A stretch of 5,899 nt of DNA from an uncultured Lachnospiraceae bacterium (lineage in GTDB: Bacteria > Bacillota > Clostridia > Lachnospirales > Lachnospiraceae), in contig CAJORC010000358.1 in the NCBI GenBank assembly GCA_905236615.1, positions 1 through 5,899 of the forward strand. The letters are read 5' to 3'. This document shows, one piece after another, positions 1 to 5,899 of the stretch; positions within the stretch are counted from its first letter, which is position 1; each line of letters opens with the position of its first letter. Made by a program: the position numbers and the translations under genes. The notes beneath the pieces are model-generated. The model was given only the letters and a program-made list of their open reading frames with translations. It was not told the DNA's origin and searched no databases.

Positions 1-105
1 GTCACCCGCCGTAGCTGTCACTTCGATATCTTCCACACTGTTCAGTACTATTTTAAGGCTTTCCCTTATAAGCTGCTGGTCATCAGCGATCAAAACTTTA
101 ATCAT
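1..105 (-). CDS. Response regulator, NarL/LuxR type, N-terminal fragment (cut by window edge)
   Basis: Only the first 35 codons are in the window. The translation begins MIKVLIADDQQLIRESLKIV, the classic start of a CheY-like receiver domain. It shows the first beta strand (IKVLIAD), the acidic pair D8-D9 that binds Mg2+, and the first helix. The phospho-acceptor Asp and the DNA-binding domain lie beyond the window, so the output domain is not seen. The NarL/FixJ assignment rests on the DDQQLIRESL style and on the HisKA_3 kinase encoded just upstream, since these kinases normally pair with NarL-type regulators. The ATG at 105-103 is preceded by a purine-rich ribosome binding site (AAGGGGAAGG, about 107-116), 25 bases after the kinase stop, so the two genes are almost certainly co-transcribed. 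The inferred role is activation of the nearby sugar transporter once phosphorylated. Confidence 0.88.
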   Translation of the reverse strand, partial: MIKVLIADDQQLIRESLKIVLNSVEDIEVTATAGD

Positions 106-130
106 TACCTTCCCCTTTTCAAAATAAAGT

Positions 131-1450
131 TCACGAAACTATTCTCAGCGGTATATCCGTCTCAATTTCAAATCCATCATTGCTTCTGAATTCTATCGTA
201 CCCTGAAGCATCTGGACTCTCTCTCTCATATGCCTCAGACCGAAGCCTTCTTCTATGCCCTTACAGCCCTTTCCATTGTCAGAGATAAGTATGTGAATGC
301 CCTCATCGGTCCTGCGCATCTCTATCCGTATCTTTGTTGCATTGCCGTGGCGTATTGCATTTGTAATACCCTCCTGCACTATACGGTAAATGGCATTCTC
401 CTCATCTTCCTCCACGCTGAGGCTTATTATACTGCATTCAAAACGTATTTCAACATTTGTGATCTCTTTTGTTTTTGCGATCAGTTCCCTTATCGCACTT
501 AAGAGACTCTGTCTCTCTATGTTGTCAGGTCTCAGCTGACTGACAGATTTTCTTACATCCACAAGCCCCTGCCGGCTGATCTCTGACAAAAGCTGCAGCT
601 GCTTCTTCAAGGTATCCGGTGCATTTGCAGAAAGTGCAACACAGGCGTCAAGTCCCGCCGCAATGCCGGTGAGTGTATGCCCTATCGTGTCATGAACTTC
701 CCGGGCAATCCTGTTTCTCTCGACTACTTTAGCCATTTTTGCATTTTCAGCCATCAGATCTTCATATCTGGCATTCGCATCTTTCAGTTGTGTATTCGCT
801 GTCTTAAGCTTCGCATAAAGTTCATTTATGTCATCGATCATCTCCTGCTTATAAGCTATAAGCATTATGCAGAAGATAAAAAACAGAATTATCGAAGCTG
901 CATTTATAACGGTAAAAACTGTTGTAAGTATTCCCTGTATATCATCAGGATAGGTCTTTATAAAAGTACTCAGATGCCATATCTTTTTATAGACATTTAC
1001 CGCTGATATCCCGGTTCCGATGTATACCATAACCCCGACTCCGGTCATCACATACCAATGCCCGTAATGCCTTGTATATATGAGAGTATTTGCAAATGCC
1101 CAAAGGAATATTCCATTATAATTAAAATCCAAAAGATAGGTTATGTAAAGGCATATAAGAAAATCTATCACTATGAGGACTATATGCGTCCTGCGGTTTA
1201 ACGATACATTTCTCACAAGCCATGAAATTCCCAGAAAACATGTACCCACACATACCATGGCCACCGCAAAGTTTAAGTTATGCGGGATTTCTCCTATGTC
1301 ATTCAAAAAAGACCTTGCATTATGATGTATCACTATCCGCCTTAAACTTATCCTGAAAAATGAAGCATAAAAGATAGCTCCGGTAGAAAGCAGAAAATAC
1401 ATTATGACCATCATTATGTTTATTTTTTGAGGTATTTTTGATGTACCCAT
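131..1450 (-). CDS. Membrane sensor histidine kinase, HisKA_3 (NarL/DesK class), six predicted TM helices
   Basis: This 439-residue kinase autophosphorylates on His and passes the phosphate to the response regulator encoded next. Hydrophobic segments lie near residues 10-32, 58-79, 90-108, 112-126, 133-151 and 174-200. With the N terminus inside, this leaves two short outer loops, about 33-57 and 152-172. A coiled-coil linker follows (about 203-245). The HisKA_3 dimerisation domain has the H box RNRIAREVHD with phospho-acceptor H253. The HATPase_c domain shows the N box QEGITNAIRH (E360, N364), the G1 box DNGKG (391-395) and the G2 box GFGLRHMRER (402-411), so the catalytic core looks intact. 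There is no PAS, HAMP or large extracellular domain. Its ATG overlaps the stop of the receptor gene (TAATG), and its ribosome binding site GAGGGG (1460-1465) lies inside that gene's last codons, so translation is probably coupled. The inferred role is to read the state of the anchored sugar receptor. The ligand is unknown. Confidence 0.93.
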   Translation of the reverse strand: MGTSKIPQKINIMMVIMYFLLSTGAIFYASFFRISLRRIVIHHNARSFLNDIGEIPHNLNFAVAMVCVGTCFLGISWLVRNVSLNRRTHIVLIVIDFLICLYITYLLDFNYNGIFLWAFANTLIYTRHYGHWYVMTGVGVMVYIGTGISAVNVYKKIWHLSTFIKTYPDDIQGILTTVFTVINAASIILFFIFCIMLIAYKQEMIDDINELYAKLKTANTQLKDANARYEDLMAENAKMAKVVERNRIAREVHDTIGHTLTGIAAGLDACVALSANAPDTLKKQLQLLSEISRQGLVDVRKSVSQLRPDNIERQSLLSAIRELIAKTKEITNVEIRFECSIISLSVEEDEENAIYRIVQEGITNAIRHGNATKIRIEMRRTDEGIHILISDNGKGCKGIEEGFGLRHMRERVQMLQGTIEFRSNDGFEIETDIPLRIVS

Positions 1451-2415
1451 TACTGCCAGCCCCTCGCTATATTTTCGTTCAGGTTATCGCGATTCATCAT
1501 TGATACTTTTATAAAAATATTCTTCTCGACTTTTTCTCCGTTCAGATAGGCATATGCCGTCTCAGCAACAGTTTTTCCCATAACGATCGGATACTGAGCT
1601 GCAGTTCCTTCCATTTTCCCGTCAAGAACCATCCTCTTTGCATCCGGCGATCCGTCAACACCGTAAACCAGAATACCCTTATCGATCATTTGATACTGAT
1701 CCAGCGCAGCAAGTGCACCAAGTGCAGATGGATCATTATTTCCGAATACAAGATCGAATTTCCTGAAATTTTTAAGAAGCTGGTTCATCTCAGTATTCGC
1801 AACTTCTATCTCGGAAGTATTGCCAATCTTCATTACGATCTCGTATCTGTCATCATCTTTTATCTCTGACTCAAATCCATTCAGACGGTCTACTGTCGAC
1901 TGGATCGTTTCATGATAAAGTGCCACTATCTTAGCGCCTTCCGGTCTTTTCTTCTTCATGTCCTCTGCAACGAGACGCCCCGCTTCGAACTGATCTGACT
2001 GTATGGTGGAAATAACATTTGAATCGTCTTCGACTTCCGTATCAACAACGAATACCGCTACGCCTCTTTCCTTGCATTCCTTCAGGGCAGGTGCTATCTT
2101 TTTTGAATCCGCGGCATTTGCAAAAAGCACTGTCATGCCTTCATCTATCATCTCATGAATTTCTCTGTTCTGCCTCTCCTGATCCTGGGCAGGATCCCGT
2201 GTGATCAGCACATCCCCATGGGCCTCCACCACGTCTTTTATACTTCCGTTTAAAGATGTGAAATAGGGGTTATTCATCGTCATATAAGTTGCCCCGAATA
2301 TTATCGGCTGGTCAATCCCCGAATCGGCCAAACGGCTCCCCATCGCTATCCCCATGATCAAAAGCAGGAGTATGGACAAAAGCATCAGGCTTGTGGTCTT
2401 TGATCTTTCCTTCAT
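1450..2415 (-). CDS. Membrane-anchored or secreted sugar-binding protein, RbsB-like (Peripla_BP_4), likely sensor receptor
   Basis: The product is 321 residues long, with a basic N terminus, one hydrophobic segment (about 9-26) and a type I periplasmic-binding fold. There is no cysteine near the hydrophobic segment, so it is not a lipoprotein. It is either anchored by an uncleaved helix or cut after AMG (residues 24-26). Ligand-site motifs of the ribose-binding family are visible: NNPYF (48-52), FAN with N100, VDT (124-126), VDRLNGF with R177, GNNDPSALGAL with N227, YGVDGSPD with D254 and TAAQYP with Q274. It is a paralogue of the receptor at 5171-5899, and both end in GWQ. It is not grouped with permease and ATPase genes but heads a unit with a kinase and a regulator, so sensing is a more likely job than transport. 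The ATG at 2415-2413 has AAGGA (2427-2431) 11 bases upstream, a slightly long spacing, but no better start is seen. Transport use with the neighbouring permease cannot be excluded. Confidence 0.9.
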   Translation of the reverse strand: MKERSKTTSLMLLSILLLLIMGIAMGSRLADSGIDQPIIFGATYMTMNNPYFTSLNGSIKDVVEAHGDVLITRDPAQDQERQNREIHEMIDEGMTVLFANAADSKKIAPALKECKERGVAVFVVDTEVEDDSNVISTIQSDQFEAGRLVAEDMKKKRPEGAKIVALYHETIQSTVDRLNGFESEIKDDDRYEIVMKIGNTSEIEVANTEMNQLLKNFRKFDLVFGNNDPSALGALAALDQYQMIDKGILVYGVDGSPDAKRMVLDGKMEGTAAQYPIVMGKTVAETAYAYLNGEKVEKNIFIKVSMMNRDNLNENIARGWQ

Positions 2416-2472
2416 AAATCAATGCATCCTTTATAGTGATCAGATATTCTTCCTCATGAAAACACTATTACC

Positions 2473-2478
2473 ATTATA
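2473..2478 (-). promoter_or_regulatory. Probable -10 box of the receptor-kinase-regulator unit
   Basis: A perfect TATAAT reads on the minus strand between the transporter terminator and the sensor receptor gene. Transcription would start near 2466 and leave a leader of about 50 bases. At 17-base spacing the -35 position reads GAGTTT (2496-2501), a poor match that overlaps the end of the terminator stem and its T-run. A TG sits directly against the box, not one base upstream, so this is not a proper extended -10. The poor -35 would fit a weak or activator-dependent promoter. Inferred from sequence only. Confidence 0.5.
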
Positions 2479-2491
2479 CATTATTTCAGAT

Positions 2492-2526
2492 AAAAAAACT
2501 CCTGCATCCGCAAAAGGATACAGGAG
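2492..2526 (-). terminator. Intrinsic terminator after the permease gene
   Basis: On the minus strand an 11-base-pair stem with one mismatch (CTCCTGTATCC pairing with GGATGCAGGAG, arms at 2516-2526 and 2499-2509) closes a six-base loop. It is followed at once by seven T residues (2498-2492). It begins 17 bases after the permease stop, ends the transporter transcript, and separates it from the sensor unit. On the plus strand the same stem lacks a proper T-run. Confidence 0.9.
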
Positions 2527-2542
2527 CTTTAATTCTTCTTTA

Positions 2543-3526
2543 TTATTTAGCTTTATTTTTGTTTCTGAAGAAGTCGATCATAACAGCGAGGAGGATAACA
2601 ACACCCTTTACAACTGTCTGCCAGAATGAGTTGACATTCATAAGGTTAAGACCGTTATTAAGAATACCTATGATAAGCGCACCGATCAATGTTCCGCTGA
2701 GTTTACCGGAACCACCGGCCATTGATGTACCACCGACTACAACTGCAGCGATGGCATCCATCTCTGCGCCTTCACCGGCTGTCGGCTGACCGGAATACAT
2801 TCTTGACGCAAGGATTATACCTGCGATACCTGCCATGATGCCTGAATATGTATAAACAACGAATTTAACCTGACTTACATCGATACCTGAAAATCTTGCT
2901 GCGAGCGGGTTACCACCAACCGCATAGATATAACGTCCCATCTTTGTCCTGTTCAGTATAAATACTGAGAGGATGAATACGATCACCATGATGATAACAG
3001 GAACGGGAATGCCTGAAACATATCCGGCACCGATCCACTGCCATTCTTTAGAAACAACTCGTACCGGTGAACCTCCGGTATATACTCCGGCAAGACCTCT
3101 TGCAATGTTCATCGTTGCAAGTGTTACGATGAAAGGCGGAATGGTTGTTTTTGAAATAACGAAACCGTTAAAGAGACCGAATACGATACCGATCACGATA
3201 CCTACTGCAAATGCTGCAGGGATCGACATTCCGTATCTTGAAACGCATCCTGCTGCAAGTACACCTGACAGGGCGATAATAGAACCTACGGAAAGGTCGA
3301 TACCTCCGAGGATGATTACCATTGTCATACCGCATGCAAGAAGCAGGTTGGTAGAAATCTGTCTCAATACGTTAAATAAGTTCTTTACTGTTACGAAATA
3401 CTGACTTGTTCCCGGAAATACTCCAAGGAAAATACACAATACGATCAGTGCTGCCAGAATACCGAGGTTTTCCGAGAAAAACCGCTTTACTGCACTGTTT
3501 GAAATTTCTTTCTTCTTTTCATTCAT
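2543..3526 (-). CDS. rbsC: Sugar ABC transporter permease, RbsC type (BPD_transp_2 family)
   Basis: This 327-residue integral membrane subunit of a CUT2-family importer would form the sugar channel as a homodimer and couple to the ATPase encoded just upstream. A short basic N terminus is followed by many hydrophobic helices, about 8-10, consistent with RbsC. Family motifs are IILGGIDLSVGS (71-82), the cytoplasmic coupling stretch GRYIYAVGGNPLAARFSGI (187-205) and GGTSMAGGSG (255-264). The C-terminal part, LSGTLIGALIIGILNNGLNL, is very close to E. coli RbsC as I recall it. Length matches the family (about 320-330), so it looks complete. The ATG has a GGAGGA site (3534-3539) seven bases upstream and lies 19 bases after the ATPase stop, so the two are co-transcribed. 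It is the last gene before a strong terminator. The symbol is family-level: related permeases carry xylose, galactose, allose or AI-2, and the substrate here is not proven. Confidence 0.92.
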   Translation of the reverse strand: MNEKKKEISNSAVKRFFSENLGILAALIVLCIFLGVFPGTSQYFVTVKNLFNVLRQISTNLLLACGMTMVIILGGIDLSVGSIIALSGVLAAGCVSRYGMSIPAAFAVGIVIGIVFGLFNGFVISKTTIPPFIVTLATMNIARGLAGVYTGGSPVRVVSKEWQWIGAGYVSGIPVPVIIMVIVFILSVFILNRTKMGRYIYAVGGNPLAARFSGIDVSQVKFVVYTYSGIMAGIAGIILASRMYSGQPTAGEGAEMDAIAAVVVGGTSMAGGSGKLSGTLIGALIIGILNNGLNLMNVNSFWQTVVKGVVILLAVMIDFFRNKNKAK

Positions 3527-3545
3527 CTCTCAATCCTCCGTATCA

Positions 3546-5033
3546 TTAGATGGCTGCAAGGTTCATTATTGATTCCTGGGATACTTCCGTATGATCAAGG
3601 CATCCCTTGACTTCACCATCTGCCATAACATATATTCTGTCACTCATATTTATAATCTCAGGAAGTTCGGATGAGATCATAATTATCGACACACCATTCT
3701 TTACCAGTTCATTCATTATTGCATAAATCTCTGATTTGGCACCTACGTCAATACCTCTTGTAGGCTCATCAAGAATAAGAATTTTCGGTTCTGTCGCAAG
3801 CCATCTTCCGATCAGGACTTTCTGCTGGTTTCCACCGGAAAGATTTCCGATAGTCTGTGCCTGCGAAGGTGTCTTGGTTCTCATCATATCAATGAACTTC
3901 TGAGTGATGCTTTCTTCTTTCTTATTATCTACATTCAGGTGTTTTATAAACTGTTCCAGAACTTCTATGGTAGTGTTATATCTTACATCCTGGATCAGAT
4001 ACAGACCCTCTTCCTTACGGTTTTCCGGAACGAAAGCTATTCCCTTGGCCATAGCGTCTTTGGGATTCTTTATCTCCGTTTTCTGTCCGTTTATGTAAAT
4101 CTCACCGCTTACCAGTTTTGTAAGTCCGAAGATTGCCGCCATTGTCTCCGATCTTCCGGCACCTACAAGTCCGGAAAATCCAACGATCTCTCCTTTATGA
4201 AGCTTAAAGGAAACATTCTTTACTCTGTCGCCGTCAGAAAGTGCTTCCACTCTAAGGAGCTCTTCACCCTGCTTCTGGAAATCTCTTTCATAATACTGTG
4301 TGAGCTGTCTTCCAACCATCAAAGCTATAAGTTCGTCTCTCGAAGTCTCACTTACAACCTTTGTTGCAACTGACTGTCCGTCTCTCATGATCGTGACTCT
4401 GTCGCAGATATCCTGAAGCTCACTCATTTTATGGGATATATAAATAATACCTACACCATGTGAGGTCAGATCTCTCATTATCTTGAAAAGATTATCAACT
4501 TCTTTTTCTGCAATGGATGATGTCGGCTCATCCATAACAAGTATCTTCGAATGTGCTGAAACTGCCTTTGTTATCTCAACCATCTGCTGCTGCGCGATTG
4601 ACAGGTCTTTTACAAGCGAACCTGCATGTATATTCATGCCCAGCTCATCCAGAACCTTCTGTGCTTCCCGTTCCTGCGCTTTCAGGTCTACGGTAACACC
4701 TTTTCCCAGTTCTCTTCCGAGGAAGATATTTTCCGCAACAGTCATATAAGGTACAAGCACGAGTTCCTGGTGAATGATGGCAACACCGTTCTTCTCCGCA
4801 TCCTGTACACTGTTTATCCTTACCTTTTTACCGTTAATCTCTATTTCGCCGCCGTCAGCGTGATAGATACCACCGAGAACCTTTATAAGTGTCGACTTTC
4901 CTGCGCCGTTCTCTCCCAAAAGCGCATGGACTTCGCCCTCCACTAATTCCAGACTTACGTTGTCAAGCGCCTTGACGCCGGGAAAGGTTTTGGTGATGTT
5001 ATTCATTTTTAGAATGACTTTTTTCTTTTCCAC
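3546..5033 (-). CDS. rbsA: Sugar ABC transporter ATP-binding protein, RbsA/MglA type (two fused ATPase domains)
   Basis: This 495-residue cytoplasmic ATPase powers CUT2 sugar import and is full length for the family. Domain 1 has Walker A GENGAGKST (40-48), Q-loop HQE (88-90), signature LSIAQQQ (144-150), Walker B ILVMDEPT (164-171) and H-loop H201. Domain 2 has a degenerate Walker A GLVGAGRSE (288-296), a good signature LSGGNQQK (398-405), Walker B ILILDEPTRG and S454-S455 where the switch His would be. This asymmetry is normal for RbsA-like proteins. The start is GTG at 5033-5031. The in-frame codon just before it is TAG, so no longer start exists, and AGGAGGA (5041-5047) sits seven bases upstream. 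The next Met, at residue 10, has no good ribosome site. It lies between the receptor and permease genes and is separated from the receptor by a hairpin. The symbol marks the family, not a proven ribose substrate. Confidence 0.93.
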   Translation of the reverse strand: MEKKKVILKMNNITKTFPGVKALDNVSLELVEGEVHALLGENGAGKSTLIKVLGGIYHADGGEIEINGKKVRINSVQDAEKNGVAIIHQELVLVPYMTVAENIFLGRELGKGVTVDLKAQEREAQKVLDELGMNIHAGSLVKDLSIAQQQMVEITKAVSAHSKILVMDEPTSSIAEKEVDNLFKIMRDLTSHGVGIIYISHKMSELQDICDRVTIMRDGQSVATKVVSETSRDELIALMVGRQLTQYYERDFQKQGEELLRVEALSDGDRVKNVSFKLHKGEIVGFSGLVGAGRSETMAAIFGLTKLVSGEIYINGQKTEIKNPKDAMAKGIAFVPENRKEEGLYLIQDVRYNTTIEVLEQFIKHLNVDNKKEESITQKFIDMMRTKTPSQAQTIGNLSGGNQQKVLIGRWLATEPKILILDEPTRGIDVGAKSEIYAIMNELVKNGVSIIMISSELPEIINMSDRIYVMADGEVKGCLDHTEVSQESIMNLAAI

Positions 5034-5040
5034 CTAATTT

Positions 5041-5047
5041 TCCTCCT
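5041..5047 (-). promoter_or_regulatory. Ribosome binding site that fixes the GTG start of the ATPase gene
   Basis: AGGAGGA on the minus strand lies seven bases before GTG (5033-5031). An in-frame TAG directly precedes the GTG, so this site and codon together define the start. The first internal ATG, codon 10, has no comparable purine-rich site. Confidence 0.85.
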
Positions 5048-5085
5048 CTTTTGTAAACGGGCAGAGCAAGCCTTACCTTTTAATA

Positions 5086-5114
5086 AGGGGATGCCGCAAA
5101 AGTAAGCATCCCCT
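5086..5114 (-). terminator. Strong stem-loop between receptor and ATPase genes; leaky terminator or mRNA-stabilising hairpin
   Basis: On the minus strand AGGGGATGC pairs perfectly with GCATCCCCT (nine pairs, 11-base loop). The stem can be extended by a TTAA/TTAA helix across a small internal loop (5080-5083 with 5116-5119). The bases after it read TATTAAAAGG, so there is no real U-tract and full termination is unlikely. It lies in the 137-base gap after the receptor stop and before the ATPase ribosome site. Such hairpins commonly protect the 3' end of binding-protein mRNA or cause partial termination, giving an excess of receptor over membrane subunits. Which of these applies here is inference. 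Confidence 0.7.
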
Positions 5115-5116
5115 CT

Positions 5117-5133
5117 TAATAATTCAATTATTA
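5117..5133. repeat. AT-rich perfect inverted repeat in the receptor-ATPase gap
   Basis: TAATAATT and AATTATTA form an 8-base inverted repeat around a single central base, next to the GC-rich hairpin. With a one-base centre it is too tight to fold fully as RNA (the inner pairs would open), so it could be a small protein site or part of a compound 3'-end structure. In such an AT-rich stretch it may be chance. Confidence 0.35.
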
Positions 5134-5170
5134 TGATTAAAACTACTACGCTGCTCCGCAGCAATCGTAA

Positions 5171-5899
5171 TTACTGCCATCCGTCTGTGCCGTAGTCAGC
5201 AACGTTGTCAGCATTGATGAGGAATGTATCTACAGGATATGTAGCCTCAACTGACTCACCATTCATAACCTTGTACATGATCTCAACTGCCTTATCAGCG
5301 ATAGATACAGGAGACTGTGCGCCGGTACCTGTGATAAGTGAATCGCCTGATGCGAGCTCAGCCTTGATATCAGGTGAACCGTCAACGCCGTAGATTTTGC
5401 AGTCTTTAACGCCTGCTGCGTTTGCTGCTGCGAGTGCTCCAAGAGCTGTAGGATCGTTTCCACCGAAGATAGCTACTACATCAGGATGAGCCTGAAGAAG
5501 GTCTTCTGCGATACCCATAGCTTCCTCGAGGTTACCCTTTGCATCCTGCTGAGCAACTACGTTAAAGCCATGTCCTTCGATAGCATCCATAAATCCGTTT
5601 GTACGGTCAACTACTGACTGCATTGTAGGAGAGTCAAGAACGATGATGTCGCCGCCGTCAGGACATTTAGCAACAAGGTCTTCACCAACAACCTTACCTG
5701 CATTGTAGTTATCTGAACCTGTGTAAGATACAAGGTATGACATATCAGCAACCTGTGTATCGAAACCAACCATAGGAACACCTGCTGTCTTAGCTGCGTC
5801 TAATGCCGGAGTAATACCCTCAGCATCAACCGGGTTCATGAACAGTCCGTCAAGTTCCTGTGAAAGCATATCCTCAACCTGTGAGATCTGCTTTGAAAC
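5171..5899 (-). CDS. Sugar ABC transporter substrate-binding protein, RbsB-like (Peripla_BP_4), N terminus outside window
   Basis: The reading frame is open to the window edge, and 242 C-terminal residues are present. Family members usually have about 320-370, so the signal peptide (probably a lipoprotein one) and the first strands are missing. An internal Met at 5869 is not the start, because coding runs through it in frame. Visible ligand-site motifs, numbered from the first residue in the window, are LFMNPVD with N22, GFDTQ with D47, VDRTNGF with R99, FGGNDPTALGAL with N148, YGVDGSPD with D173 and GTGAQSP with Q195. These match the polar sugar contacts of E. coli RbsB, except that T stands where Arg90 would be and V where Phe214 would be. 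As the first gene before ATPase and permease, it is the receptor that delivers sugar to this importer. Ribose is possible but not shown; galactose-, xylose- and AI-2-type receptors look less similar. Confidence 0.92.
   Translation of the reverse strand, partial: VSKQISQVEDMLSQELDGLFMNPVDAEGITPALDAAKTAGVPMVGFDTQVADMSYLVSYTGSDNYNAGKVVGEDLVAKCPDGGDIIVLDSPTMQSVVDRTNGFMDAIEGHGFNVVAQQDAKGNLEEAMGIAEDLLQAHPDVVAIFGGNDPTALGALAAANAAGVKDCKIYGVDGSPDIKAELASGDSLITGTGAQSPVSIADKAVEIMYKVMNGESVEATYPVDTFLINADNVADYGTDGWQ

Noticed and set aside
2430..2435. Second -10-like box (TATAAA, minus strand) before the sensor receptor
   Set aside because: It overlaps the ribosome binding region, so a transcript from it would lack a usable leader; the TATAAT at 2473-2478 is better placed.
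2973..3404. Long open frame on the plus strand opposite the permease
   Set aside because: It lies fully antisense to a clear RbsC gene, its translation is Thr/Pro/Ile-rich with no recognisable motif, and no convincing start context is seen. The same holds for plus-strand frames at 230-502, 677-1006, 3939-4373 and 4626-4946.
3546..5033. Degenerate ATPase motifs (LSIAQQQ in domain 1, GAGRSE Walker A and missing switch His in domain 2)
   Set aside because: These are normal for the RbsA/MglA family and do not indicate a broken gene.
5052..5065. Possible catabolite-response (cre) site, TGTAAACG half
   Set aside because: The first half matches but the second half (GGCAGA) has mismatches at key positions, and the site lies inside the operon rather than at a promoter.
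5263..5463. Second minus-strand frame inside the sugar receptor gene
   Set aside because: It is an out-of-frame shadow of the receptor; the receptor frame carries all the family motifs.
1..5899. CRISPR arrays, tRNA/rRNA genes, insertion sequences, toxin-antitoxin or phage-defence genes
   Set aside because: No regular repeats, transposase motifs, structured RNA genes or defence domains were seen; gaps between genes are short and fully described by the hairpins, terminator and promoter listed.

Overview
The window carries one continuous minus-strand block of sugar transport and sugar-sensing genes; no plus-strand gene is supported. Strong AGGAGG-type ribosome binding sites, moderate GC, a GTG start and the gene arrangement suggest a Bacillota genome. 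A Clostridia/Lachnospiraceae relative (Butyrivibrio- or Roseburia-like) is my best guess, but this is inference from style and not from a marker gene.

Read in the direction of transcription (high to low coordinates), the first part is a ribose-type (CUT2) ABC importer. It consists of the C-terminal three quarters of a periplasmic-binding-protein-like solute receptor cut by the window edge (5171-5899), a double-ATPase RbsA-type subunit (3546-5033, GTG start) and an RbsC-type permease (2543-3526). A strong stem-loop without a good U-tract lies between receptor and ATPase (about 5086-5114). It probably lets the receptor mRNA be more abundant than the rest. A clear intrinsic terminator closes the transporter unit just after the permease (2492-2526).

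The second part is a sensor unit with its own likely promoter (TATAAT at 2473-2478). It holds a second receptor paralogue with a hydrophobic N-terminal segment and no lipobox cysteine (1450-2415), a six-helix NarL/DesK-class histidine kinase (131-1450) whose ATG overlaps the receptor stop by one base (TAATG), and the start of a NarL-type response regulator (1-105, cut by the window edge).

The simplest model is that the membrane-anchored receptor binds the sugar outside the cell and signals through the short outer loops of the kinase to the regulator, which then controls the adjacent importer. The architecture resembles the described XylFII-LytS-YesN xylose sensors, but here the kinase is HisKA_3 and the receptor is RbsB-like. 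The two receptors share the same replacements at ribose-contact positions (R90 to T and F214 to V in E. coli RbsB mature numbering). They may therefore recognise the same ligand, which need not be ribose.
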